Of a stretch of 64,000 nt of DNA, positions 33,949 to 42,436 are shown one piece after another. A program made the translations under genes and the position numbers. Source of the DNA: Paenibacillus brasilensis (GTDB lineage Bacteria > Bacillota > Bacilli > Paenibacillales > Paenibacillaceae); the NCBI RefSeq assembly GCF_009363115.1, contig NZ_CP045298.1, forward strand, positions 4,523,501-4,587,500, read 5' to 3'. Numbering within the stretch: the first letter of the stretch is position 1; the number at the start of each line of letters is the position of its first letter. The notes beneath the pieces are model-generated. The model had not been told where the DNA came from. It did not search any database and was given only the letters and a program-made list of their open reading frames with translations.

Positions 33949-34842
33949 ATGCAAGTTGGACTAATTGGTTTGGGAAAAATGGGCTTGAATCTCGGAAAAA
34001 ACTTGATCGACCATCAACATGAAGTTGTTGCTTACGACGTGAATGCAGCAGCGATTCAAGAAATGAAGGATTATGGTGCTACAGGTGCTGCCACATTGGA
34101 AGAGCTTGTACAAGCAACCCAATCCCCTAGAGTCCTGTGGATTATGGTTCCCCATCAAATTGTTGATACTGTGCTGGATCAGCTTCAACCGATGCTGTCC
34201 AAAGGGGACATCATTATTGAAGGGGGTAACTCTCATTACAAAGAGTCCATTGCTCGTCATGCCCGTCTGAAGGAATACGGCATCCGCTTCATGGATGCAG
34301 GAACTTCCGGCGGTATGGAAGGCGCACGCAATGGTGCATGTTACATGATCGGCGGCGATCCCGAAGCCTGGGCTGTTGTTGAACCTATTTTCCGTGATAC
34401 AGCGGTGGAAAATGGTTATCTGTATGCAGGTAAATCCGGTAGCGGACATTTTCTCAAAATGGTTCACAACGGTGTGGAATACGGCATGATGGCTTCCATT
34501 GGTGAAGGCTTTGAAGTGCTCGAGAAAAGCAGCTTTGACTTTGACTATGAGCAAGTAGCGCGTGTTTGGAACAACGGCTCCGTTATTCGCTCATGGCTGA
34601 TGGGCTTGACTGAACGTGCATTCTCCAAGGATGCGAATCTGGATGAAATCCGTGGGGTTATGCACTCCTCTGGTGAAGGTAAATGGACCGTTGAGGAAGC
34701 GCTCGATATTCAGGCAGCGACTCCAGTCATTGCTTTGTCCCTGCTGATGCGTTACCGTTCTCTGGATACGGATACGTTCAACGGAAAAGTGGTTGCTGCA
34801 CTGCGTAATGAATTTGGCGGTCACGCGGTAGAAAAGAAGTAA
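33949..34842 (+). CDS. gnd: 6-phosphogluconate dehydrogenase, short (YqeC) type
   Basis: A 297-residue decarboxylating dehydrogenase: Rossmann start MQVGLIGLGKMGLNLGKNL, catalytic DAGTSGGMEGARNG and HFLKMVHNGVEYGMM. The short form lacks the long C-terminal extension of classic Gnd and is often NAD-linked. ATG 33949 sits after AGGAGG; the TTG at 33925 is rejected because it lies ahead of that site. Confidence 0.92.
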   Translation: MQVGLIGLGKMGLNLGKNLIDHQHEVVAYDVNAAAIQEMKDYGATGAATLEELVQATQSPRVLWIMVPHQIVDTVLDQLQPMLSKGDIIIEGGNSHYKESIARHARLKEYGIRFMDAGTSGGMEGARNGACYMIGGDPEAWAVVEPIFRDTAVENGYLYAGKSGSGHFLKMVHNGVEYGMMASIGEGFEVLEKSSFDFDYEQVARVWNNGSVIRSWLMGLTERAFSKDANLDEIRGVMHSSGEGKWTVEEALDIQAATPVIALSLLMRYRSLDTDTFNGKVVAALRNEFGGHAVEKK

Positions 34843-34864
34843 GAACGATATAAGCTAGCATCTG

Positions 34865-34890
34865 TCCCCGTAGCCTCACTCACTGCGGGG
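34865..34890 (+). terminator. Stem-loop after gnd
   Basis: CCCCG pairs with CGGGG around a 15-base loop; the T-rich tail is weak. A probable terminator. Confidence 0.5.
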
Positions 34891-34986
34891 ATATTGCTAT
34901 ATGTTTTGGTATGGTCTGTTGCTGTATGCATATTTTTCCTTGTATATCCGCACAATAGTTGAAAAAGGCGGAAGGAAGAAGAATAT

Positions 34987-35661
34987 ATGTGCAAAAGATT
35001 TTCGTTATCAGCTGATTTGGATGAGGTAAGGGATCATTTTGGCATACAACGGGTGATGTATTATTACAAAACACGTTATAACATGAGTCCCACCCAGCAT
35101 ATCCCGATTGTGCTGCATCAGGATGGAGAACGGGTGCTTGATGAATTTCGGTGGGGATTTATACCCTATTGGGGCAAGGATTGTGTTAACGCTGATTTAA
35201 ATTCGCTGTGGGTAAATCCGAGCTATCGCAAGATGGCGGAAACCCGGCGTTGTATCATTCCATGCAACGGATTTTATTATTGGCGCAAATGGGGTAAACG
35301 CATGTGCGCTGTACGCGTGGTACTGCCGGAACAGAAAATGTTTGCGGTCGCGGGATTATATGAAATATGGCAGGATAGTCGTAAAGAGCCGCTGCGTACC
35401 TGTACGATGATGACAGTCCAAGCCAATGCGGATATACGTGAATTCGATAGTCGTATGCCGGCTATTCTCGAAGCTGAACATATCAATGCTTGGCTGAATC
35501 CATCCATCCAGAACGTAGATGAACTGCTGCCAATCCTGCGTACGTATGAGCAAGGCGACATGAGCATCTATCCGGTAACGCCGCTGGTGGCTAATGATGA
35601 ACACGATAACCGCGAATGCATTCAGGAAATGGATTTGCAATATTCCTGGATTAAACCTTAA
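34987..35661 (+). CDS. SRAP (YedK/HMCES)-type DNA-crosslink protein
   Basis: A 224-residue SOS response-associated peptidase family protein. Its catalytic Cys2 (MCKRFSL, exposed after Met removal) forms a covalent link with abasic sites in single-stranded DNA. The RWGFIPYW segment, the conserved Asn of NADLNSLWVNPSY (a different spelling from the usual N-A-R-x-E) and FYYWRK are visible. The ribosome site is AGGAAG. The N-A-R-x-E variation is worth a check against family members. Confidence 0.82.
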   Translation: MCKRFSLSADLDEVRDHFGIQRVMYYYKTRYNMSPTQHIPIVLHQDGERVLDEFRWGFIPYWGKDCVNADLNSLWVNPSYRKMAETRRCIIPCNGFYYWRKWGKRMCAVRVVLPEQKMFAVAGLYEIWQDSRKEPLRTCTMMTVQANADIREFDSRMPAILEAEHINAWLNPSIQNVDELLPILRTYEQGDMSIYPVTPLVANDEHDNRECIQEMDLQYSWIKP

Positions 35662-35799
35662 ACGTATGAAGATTTTTATCCATTATTGATCATAAGCTTC
35701 CCGCCACCTGCATAGGTATGTATTGGGGAACAAGCGTCATGATCCGGGGAGAGGGGAAACGGCCGAAGGAGTATCTCATATGGGATGGAGGCGATTGGA

Positions 35800-35871
35800 A
35801 TGAGTAACGATACACTCATCCAGCTGCTGGTGCTCATGGTGACGATCATCGGTCTGGTCCAAAACCGGTAA
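35800..35871 (+). CDS. 23-residue small membrane peptide
   Basis: MSNDTLIQLLVLMVTIIGLV followed by QNR: one hydrophobic segment with a short charged end. The start overlaps the stop of a 7-codon frame (MGWRRLE, ATGA overlap), and GGAGG lies within that frame. A strong terminator follows at 35889. Size, single membrane helix and private terminator resemble type I toxin or holin-like peptides. No antisense RNA can be proven from the sequence. Confidence 0.55.
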   Translation: MSNDTLIQLLVLMVTIIGLVQNR

Positions 35872-35888
35872 GTGTCAGGTTCCAGAAG

Positions 35889-35924
35889 GCGGGAGAATTG
35901 CCGTAGGCAATCTTCCGTTTTTTC
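35889..35924 (+). terminator. Terminator after the small membrane peptide
   Basis: GCGGGAGAATTGCC pairs imperfectly with GGCAATCTTCCG; six T residues follow. Confidence 0.75.
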
Positions 35925-36039
35925 TGCGTTAAAAATACTCGCAGATTAAGGAAGCTTGCGGTACAATAGATGCCAGGCTACAGATGACAAGACATCTGAA
36001 TATACGGCTGTATACGATGCATTTAAGGGAGAGCGAATC

Positions 36040-37251
36040 ATGAGTGAATTAACTTCATCATTACCACCAGCTAAGAAGAGGAAGCTGCTGTTTAGCGCGG
36101 GGCTCAGTTGGCTTTTTGATGCCATGGATGTGGGGCTGCTTTCATTTATAGTCGCAGCACTGGCCAAGGAGTGGCATCTGGGATCAGAGCAAATTGGTCT
36201 GGTGACCTCGATGAATTCAATAGGAATGGTGTTTGGGGCCGCGTTGGCTGGGATTTTAGCTGATCGCTACGGCAGGCGCGCCATATTAGTGTGGACGCTG
36301 CTGATTTTTTCCATTGCTAGCGGCCTGTCTGCTTTTGCAACGGGTCTTGGAATGCTGCTGGTGCTGCGTTTTATTGCAGGCGCAGGCTTGGGCGGAGAAT
36401 TGCCTGTAGCTTCGACACTGGTGTCGGAATCTGTACCTGTGAAGGAGCGAGGAAGAGCAGTCGTACTGCTGGAAAGCTTTTGGGCTGCAGGCTGGATTCT
36501 TTCGGCTCTTATTGCCTATTTTGTGATTCCAAAGTATGGTTGGCAGATGGCCTTTATTCTCGGCGCAATACCTGCGCTGTACGCTCTTTATTTGCGCAGG
36601 GCTGTTGAGGATTCACCGCGTTATAAGCAGCAGAGCGTCAAGCTCCCACTGCGTGAACGGTTGGCTTCTATTTGGTCGGCGGCAAATCGCAAGTCTACGT
36701 TAATGCTATGGATTTTATGGTTTACGGTTGTGTTTTCATATTACGGCATGTTCCTGTGGCTGCCGAGCATGATGTTTATGAAAGGGTTTGAGCTGGTTAA
36801 AAGCTTTGAGTACGTCCTGATCATGACACTTGCACAATTACCAGGTTACTTTACCGCTGCGTATCTGATTGAAAAGCTGGGCCGCAAATTCGTCCTCATC
36901 ATTTACTTACTGCTGACGGCGGTGTCCGCCATTTGGTTCGGAACCTCGGAAACGGCTGGAATGCTATTGGCCGCTGGGATTTGCTTGTCCTTTTTCAACC
37001 TCGGTGCATGGGGGGCGATGTATGCTTATACGCCGGAATTGTATCCAACATCCGTTCGTTCTACCGGTGTGGGTATGGCGGCTGCGTTTGGCCGTATTGG
37101 AGGCGTAATCGGGCCATTGGTGGTCGGTATACTGGTAGGGCAGGGCATTGGATTACCCGCTATTTTTGCGATTTTCTTCGTTGCTATCCTGATTGGAGCA
37201 GTCGCTGTAGGGTTGCTGGGGACTGAAACCAAAAATCAGGAGATCGACTAA
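36040..37251 (+). CDS. MFS transporter, NiaP/YceI-like
   Basis: A 403-residue major facilitator with twelve predicted membrane segments. The start LSWLFDAMDVGLLSFIVAAL and the loop motif ADRYGRRAI fit the sugar-porter-like branch with NiaP (niacin) and aromatic-acid carriers. ATG 36040 follows GGGAGAG and is favoured over the frame opening at 35956. The substrate is a guess. An OsmC gene follows after 54 bp. Confidence 0.8.
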   Translation: MSELTSSLPPAKKRKLLFSAGLSWLFDAMDVGLLSFIVAALAKEWHLGSEQIGLVTSMNSIGMVFGAALAGILADRYGRRAILVWTLLIFSIASGLSAFATGLGMLLVLRFIAGAGLGGELPVASTLVSESVPVKERGRAVVLLESFWAAGWILSALIAYFVIPKYGWQMAFILGAIPALYALYLRRAVEDSPRYKQQSVKLPLRERLASIWSAANRKSTLMLWILWFTVVFSYYGMFLWLPSMMFMKGFELVKSFEYVLIMTLAQLPGYFTAAYLIEKLGRKFVLIIYLLLTAVSAIWFGTSETAGMLLAAGICLSFFNLGAWGAMYAYTPELYPTSVRSTGVGMAAAFGRIGGVIGPLVVGILVGQGIGLPAIFAIFFVAILIGAVAVGLLGTETKNQEID

Positions 37252-37305
37252 CTTTACATTCACCTGGGTAAAGATTCATAATACAAGAGAGAGAAGTGAC
37301 CTGAA

Positions 37306-37752
37306 ATGGAGCATACCTTTCTGCTCAAGGCAGACTGGAACGGGGGGCGCAACAGCGACGGACGTATTGAAGCCGGACAGCTGCGGACTGCAATTTCGAT
37401 TCCGGCTGAGATGGGTGGTCCCGGTGTGGGTACCAATCCGGATGAAATGCTGCTCGGTGCTGCCGCTACCTGCTACTTGATTACGTTGGCAGCGATGATG
37501 GAGCGTGCCAGTCTTCCCGTGGCATCACTGGGACTGGAATCCGAAGGGATTGTCGATGTTACGAACAATATTTTTACATATCGTCGGATTGTGCATCGCC
37601 CGCGGGTTCAATTGACCGCCGATGCGTCAGAATCGCAAATCGAACAAGCATTACGGCTGGCAGAGCAGGCAGAAACATCCTGCATGATCTCGCGTGCCGT
37701 CGCGGGAAACGTGGCTTTGTCTACAGAGCCTGTCGTGGAACGCGCCTCTTAA
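37306..37752 (+). CDS. OsmC-family peroxiredoxin
   Basis: A 148-residue OsmC/Ohr-type protein. Catalytic cysteines are in AAATCYLITLAAMM and AETSCMISRAV, as expected for organic-hydroperoxide reduction. Near the start, TNPDEMLLGAAAT is the family helix. The ribosome site is AGAGAAG. The lactonase gene follows after 68 bp. Confidence 0.88.
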   Translation: MEHTFLLKADWNGGRNSDGRIEAGQLRTAISIPAEMGGPGVGTNPDEMLLGAAATCYLITLAAMMERASLPVASLGLESEGIVDVTNNIFTYRRIVHRPRVQLTADASESQIEQALRLAEQAETSCMISRAVAGNVALSTEPVVERAS

Positions 37753-37820
37753 AGCGATATTTGAACCAGGAGCAACCATTCCAATTGCCCATTATTTTCT
37801 AATTCAAGGAGGAGACAACC

Positions 37821-38906
37821 ATTACAGCACAACAAAAATTGCTCGTATTCGCAGGCTCTTACGCCGAACTGGAAGGTAACGGAGTGTATTCGTACACTTT
37901 TAATGAAGAGACAGGAGCCCTTACATTACAGGATGAGTTCTCCGGCTTGAAAAACCCTACATTCCTGAATGTGGACGCCAAAAATCGGAAGCTGTATTCC
38001 ATTGGTGAGACCACTTCTGCTGATGGAGCAAAGGTTGGCGAAGCTGCTGCTTTTGAAATTGACCCGGTCAAAGGAACATTTACATTGCTGAATCGCGCGG
38101 AAAACGTGGGCTCAACAACCTGCCACATTCAGCGTGATCCATCCGACCGTTACCTTATTGTGGTCAGCTACCACGGAGGTATGGTGGGATTGGTGTCTCT
38201 GACTGAGGATGGACGTATCGGTGAGCTGCTGGATGTTAAGCAACATGAAGGCAAGGGAGCGCATCCTGAGCGTCAGGATCGTCCACATCCTCACTCCAGC
38301 TTCTTTAGTCCTGACGGTCGATTCCTGTTCGTACAAGACCTTGGTCTGGATCTGATCCGTATCTATACTATTGATGATAGCAAAGACCAGCTGGTGCTTC
38401 ATGGTGAAACGAAAATCCATGCAGGTGCAGGTCCACGCCACTTGACGTTCCATCCGAACGGTAAGTTCGCTTTTGTTATTAACGAAGTGGATTCTTCCAT
38501 TACTTCTTTTGCATATGATGCAGAAGCTGGCAAGCTCACTGAGCTTGAGAGCGTACCAACGTTGCCGTCTGATTTTACTGGTGAAAACACAACCGCTGAA
38601 ATTGCGATTTCGCAGGATGGCGCTTATCTATACGGCTCTAACCGCGGTCACGACAGCATCGTGGTGTACGCTGTTGACGGTGCAACTGGCAAGCTGAGCC
38701 TGGTGGAGCATGTATCTGCCGAAGGCGAGCATCCGCGCCATTTTGCTTTGACTCCAAACGGTGATCACCTGCTGGTGGCAAACCGTGACACCAACAACAT
38801 TGTTACATTCAAAGTGGACAAGGCAAGCGGCCGCTTAACCTACACCGGACAACAAGTAAGCGTATCCAAGCCGGTATGCGTACAGCCTTTTTACTTTTTC
38901 GTATAG
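37821..38906 (+). CDS. pgl: 6-phosphogluconolactonase-like beta-propeller (Pgl/YkgB type)
   Basis: A 361-residue seven-bladed propeller lactonase with repeated blades such as FFSPDGRFLFVQDLGLD and FALTPNGDHLLVANRDTNN. It would link zwf and gnd chemically. The frame has no ATG near its start: AAGGAGGAG at 37806-37814 is followed 6 bases later by ATT ACA GCA CAA CAA AAA TTG. I take ATT 37821 as the start; TTG 37839 has no ribosome site of its own. Related proteins are expected to start M-T-x-Q-Q-K. Confidence 0.8.
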   Translation: MTAQQKLLVFAGSYAELEGNGVYSYTFNEETGALTLQDEFSGLKNPTFLNVDAKNRKLYSIGETTSADGAKVGEAAAFEIDPVKGTFTLLNRAENVGSTTCHIQRDPSDRYLIVVSYHGGMVGLVSLTEDGRIGELLDVKQHEGKGAHPERQDRPHPHSSFFSPDGRFLFVQDLGLDLIRIYTIDDSKDQLVLHGETKIHAGAGPRHLTFHPNGKFAFVINEVDSSITSFAYDAEAGKLTELESVPTLPSDFTGENTTAEIAISQDGAYLYGSNRGHDSIVVYAVDGATGKLSLVEHVSAEGEHPRHFALTPNGDHLLVANRDTNNIVTFKVDKASGRLTYTGQQVSVSKPVCVQPFYFFV

Positions 38907-38912
38907 CAATCC

Positions 38913-38940
38913 GGGGCTCACTTATGTGAGTCCCTTTTCC
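38913..38940 (+). terminator. Terminator after the lactonase gene
   Basis: GGGGCTCAC pairs with GTGAGTCCC (one mismatch), followed by TTTTCC. Confidence 0.75.
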
Positions 38941-39000
38941 TTGATTTTCTGCAAGTCCTGTTGTGGGAATCACACCATCTGTTCAACAAGAATCTGGATT

Positions 39001-39451
39001 TCATAGCAGGCCGATTTTTTTGCAATACATAAGCAGTTTTTCAAGACATCCCATACAATTCACATGATTGAGCCCGGTGTAATAAGAGCACACATACGTA
39101 CCGGAAGGGATTGCTTCGGTTGAATTCAGAATACCCTCGAAAAAATCGGGTTCAATGTAATGCCCCATCCAGTTGCTGGCCAGAATCGGAATTGCTTCAT
39201 TTACCATTTGTTCAAGCTTCAAAAAAACATAGGATAACGATTCTGAATCCATTATATTCAAAACAGCCGGGAAAGGGATGTAACGTCTTTCAGGGAGTTT
39301 TCGCAGGATGATATCCGATTTCCTGTAATCCAGCTTGAAGCGCGACCTGTGAAGGCTTGAACAAATCAATCTTGTCATAATACCTCAGTGTGTCCACGGA
39401 TATTCCACGAAGTTTTGCCATCTCGCTTATACTCAGCTTCTCTTTACTCAT
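39001..39451 (-). pseudogene. Decayed MerR-family (BltR-like) regulator
   Basis: From ATG 39451 the frame reads SISEMAKLRGISVDTLRYYD, a MerR DNA-binding start, and then drifts. The C-terminal effector domain lies in another frame (LRKLPERRYIPF down to the stop at 39001). The linker part of the DNA-binding domain and the dimer helix that should lie between are missing. An internal deletion plus frameshift explains it. Confidence 0.75.
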
Positions 39452-39581
39452 TGGCACGTATCTTATTTCAGTTGATTAATGTATATTATCTGACATGATT
39501 TTAATTGAAACATAGAAAAAAATCTATAATTTATAATTTCGAGTTAAATAAAGTGACATCAAATTAGGGGCGGGATTTGTT

Positions 39582-39665
39582 CTGGAAGAGCTTGCTCATA
39601 AAGCAGGTTTATCTTCTTCTGCAATTAGTATGTATGAGCCGCGAAGTGTAATTTTTCTGACCTAA
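39582..39665 (+). pseudogene. Fragment of an XRE-type regulator
   Basis: A short frame reads LEELAHKAGLSSSAISMYE, the centre of a typical XRE helix-turn-helix, and stops at 39665. There is no start or ribosome site upstream. Probably a gene remnant. Confidence 0.45.
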
Positions 39666-39696
39666 GTATGTCAAGTTTAAGGAATATAGGATCATA

Positions 39697-39727
39697 GGAT
39701 CATAATTTCTGCTTATGATTCTTTTTA
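39697..39727 (+). terminator. Terminator-like hairpin
   Basis: GGATCATAA pairs with TTATGATTC (one mismatch), followed by TTTTT. It lies after the XRE fragment; the next 165 bp to the Rieske gene hold no gene. Confidence 0.6.
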
Positions 39728-39891
39728 GTGTTAATTATATTGACACGTTTTCTAGATGAGTCTTATAATGAGAAAAATAAACAAATTAAATGTGATTAAA
39801 ACTAACATATGTGGAGCGGACATCAATGAACCTGAAAAAAATCTGTAGTGCTGATACTTTGCGCGGATTTTAAAAGGAGAAGGTGACTGTG

Positions 39892-41124
39892 ATGAAAGAT
39901 CACATATTGGCAAAAGATTGGATAGCAGCAATTTATTCTCAGGATATCGGAAGCGAACCGGTACCTGTTACGATTTTGGAAGAGAGGGTCGTCTTTTTCC
40001 GAACCCGGGACGGAGTTCAGGCATTTAAAGATTTATGCATACACCGGGGGGCGGCGTTGTCGCTGGGCAAAGTGGCAGATGATTGTATCGTTTGTCCTTA
40101 CCACGGCTGGAAGTATGATGCAGAAGGAAAATGCGTCAAAATCCCTCAGCAGCCAGCAGGACAAACCATTCCGCCTAAAGCTAAAGCAGTGGTTTATTCC
40201 TGCACGGAGCAATACGGCATTATCTGGGTGAAACTTGATGCTGGTTCCGGGAACGAAGCTCCGGTCCCCTTTTATGAGGAATATGAGGATCCAACTTTTC
40301 AAACGGTACATGCGAAGCCGTATATCCTGCATGCAACTGCGCCGAGAGTTGTTGAAAATTTTCTGGATGCAAGCCATTTGGCTTTCGTTCACGACAGACT
40401 ATTGGGCGACTCTGATTTTCCTGAAATACCACATTACAGCGTTTATTGGCATGAAAACCGCTACGTTTCCGACGAAATCGCCATTTACGCCGATGCGGAT
40501 GGCTCGGGAAATTACGCAACGATTTACTATACGTTTGAAATTTTGCGGCCTATGACGGCAAGACTCAAAAAAGTGAACTATGAAAACAAGCAGATTCTAT
40601 CCATGTTATTTACGGCGCTTCCCCACAAAGAGAGAAAAACAACTGTTTTTGCACTTATTTCTAGAAATTATGCATTAGACCAGTCTGACGAATATTTTCG
40701 GGATTTTCAAAAGCGGGTGATCGAGCAGGACGCGGGAATTGTGGCATTATCCGCTTTTTGTCAAGCCGTGAAAATAAGCTTCGAAGAAGTTGCAGCCAGA
40801 CGGGGGCTTATGCTGATCCTCAGCCAATGGATGAACGCAGAGCCGGTCATGATGGACGTAGAACTGACTCGAATGGTGGAACATATTTGTATGCATAGAA
40901 ATTTGAGCTTTCTCAGCATGTTCAGCGGTGCCGGTCACGATACGCAAGTGATGCAGTCCGTCTGTCCAACCGCACTTGTATTTGTTCCTAGCCGCGGCGG
41001 CATCAGCCACTCTCCCGATGAATACACGTCCACGAAGGAGCTTGCTACTGGTGTTTCCGTCCTAACTGATTTCTTGTATGTATTGGCCTATGACAGGGGG
41101 GAGCGCTTTGAAAACGTATCGTGA
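39892..41124 (+). CDS. Fusion: Rieske ring-hydroxylating oxygenase joined to the C-terminus of allantoate amidohydrolase
   Basis: About 410 residues from two unrelated enzymes in one frame. Residues 1 to about 287 are a Rieske oxygenase alpha subunit: the Rieske ligands are CIHRGAAL and CPYHGWKYD, and the iron ligands DASHLAFVH. From about residue 290 the sequence is the end of an M20 amidohydrolase of the PucF/AllC type: NAEPVMMD, SGAGHDTQVM, VPSRGGISHSPDEYTS. pucG follows, as it does after pucF in purine operons. The Rieske protein has lost its own C-terminus and PucF its N-terminal two thirds. A deletion between neighbouring genes is the likely cause. ATG 39892 is used; GTG 39889 and 39883 are possible. 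Confidence 0.85.
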   Translation: MKDHILAKDWIAAIYSQDIGSEPVPVTILEERVVFFRTRDGVQAFKDLCIHRGAALSLGKVADDCIVCPYHGWKYDAEGKCVKIPQQPAGQTIPPKAKAVVYSCTEQYGIIWVKLDAGSGNEAPVPFYEEYEDPTFQTVHAKPYILHATAPRVVENFLDASHLAFVHDRLLGDSDFPEIPHYSVYWHENRYVSDEIAIYADADGSGNYATIYYTFEILRPMTARLKKVNYENKQILSMLFTALPHKERKTTVFALISRNYALDQSDEYFRDFQKRVIEQDAGIVALSAFCQAVKISFEEVAARRGLMLILSQWMNAEPVMMDVELTRMVEHICMHRNLSFLSMFSGAGHDTQVMQSVCPTALVFVPSRGGISHSPDEYTSTKELATGVSVLTDFLYVLAYDRGERFENVS

Positions 41125-42352
41125 TCTGTCACCGTCCCCTCGTACAATCATGACCCCCGGACCGGTGGAGGTGGATCCACGTGTATTGCGGGCGATGTCG
41201 TTTTCGATTTTGGGGCAGTTTGATCCAGAATTTACCGACATCATGAATGAAACGATGGACATGATCAGGGTGTTGTTCCAAACGAACAATCACTGGGCAT
41301 TTTCGGTTGACGGTACATCTCGTTCCGGTATCGAAGCTGTGCTGACGAGCTTAATTGAACCGGGAGACCGTGTATTGGTTCCGATCTACGGCAGATTCGG
41401 CCATTTGTTGGTAGAAATTGCGGAACGCTGCGGAGCCGATATCTCTACCATGGAGCAGGAATGGGGGCAAGTTTTTGATCCGGAGCAAGTGGTGAAAAGG
41501 ATCCGTCAAGAGCGTCCGGATATTGTGGCGATCGTCCACGGTGAGACATCGACAGGACGTATGCAGCCGCTGAAGGAAATAGGGAAAGCTTGCCGGGAGC
41601 TGGATGTTCTTCTCGTCGTCGATGCGGTTGCGACGGTCGGTGGAACGAAGGTTGCGACGGATGAGTGGATGCTGGATGCCGTGATCGGAGGAACACAAAA
41701 ATGTCTTTCCGTTCCGGCAGGCATGGCACCTGTTACCTATAATGAGCGGGCAGAAGCGAAAATATTGAAGCGAAAACGAATCGAACGTGGGCTTCGCGAT
41801 CCCCAGACGGAAACCGGTTGGAGCGGTAAAGGAATTCAAAGTAATTATCTGGATTTAAGTCAGCTTCAGGACTATTGGAGTCCAGTCCGTTTAAACCATC
41901 ATACCGAAGCGACTTCGATGCTGTACGCCCTGCGTGAAGGCTTGCGTCTCGTATTGGAAGAAGGGTTGGAGCAGCGTTTTGCCCGCCATCTCGAGCATGA
42001 AGCGGCATTGGTGGCTGGAATTCGTGCGATGGGATTAACGCTGTTCGGCGATCCTGACTGCAAGATGCCGATGGTTACGTGCGTAAATATACCGGACGGC
42101 GTTGACGGCGAATCTGTTCGTGCGATGCTTCTTCACGAATTCGGCATTGAAATCGCCAGCTCGTTCGGGGCTCTCAAAGGGAAAATATGGCGGATCGGCA
42201 CTATGGGATATAGCTGTAATAAAAAAAATGTACTGCACTTGCTTGGAGCGCTTGAGGCCGCATTGCTCCGTCATCGCGTCCCCGTTCATATTGGAGCTGC
42301 TTCACAGGCCGCATTGGACGTTTATCGCAGAAAGGCGAATACGTATGAATAA
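41108..42352 (+). CDS. pucG: (S)-ureidoglycine--glyoxylate aminotransferase
   Basis: A 414-residue fold-type I aminotransferase of purine (allantoin) catabolism, moving the amino group of ureidoglycine to glyoxylate. The start is MTPGPVEVDPRVLRAM-like, with SVDGTSRSGIEAVL at the cofactor phosphate site. The PLP lysine is in IGGTQKCLSVPAGMAP. TTG 41108 follows GGGGGGAG and overlaps the fusion gene by 17 bp, as coupled operon genes do. It appears intact, although the preceding pathway enzyme is truncated. Confidence 0.88.
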   Translation: MKTYRDLSPSPRTIMTPGPVEVDPRVLRAMSFSILGQFDPEFTDIMNETMDMIRVLFQTNNHWAFSVDGTSRSGIEAVLTSLIEPGDRVLVPIYGRFGHLLVEIAERCGADISTMEQEWGQVFDPEQVVKRIRQERPDIVAIVHGETSTGRMQPLKEIGKACRELDVLLVVDAVATVGGTKVATDEWMLDAVIGGTQKCLSVPAGMAPVTYNERAEAKILKRKRIERGLRDPQTETGWSGKGIQSNYLDLSQLQDYWSPVRLNHHTEATSMLYALREGLRLVLEEGLEQRFARHLEHEAALVAGIRAMGLTLFGDPDCKMPMVTCVNIPDGVDGESVRAMLLHEFGIEIASSFGALKGKIWRIGTMGYSCNKKNVLHLLGALEAALLRHRVPVHIGAASQAALDVYRRKANTYE

Positions 42353-42436
42353 ACCGGAAATCGGAACCAAAGCCATGGTCGTCAGCCCGATCGCTCTCTC
42401 TTTCGTCTTACCGACCGCTGAAAGGAATGAGCAATC

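Noticed and set aside
37026..37232. Small frame antisense to the end of the MFS transporter gene
   Set aside because: Shadow of the transporter coding sequence, without ribosome site or recognisable protein.
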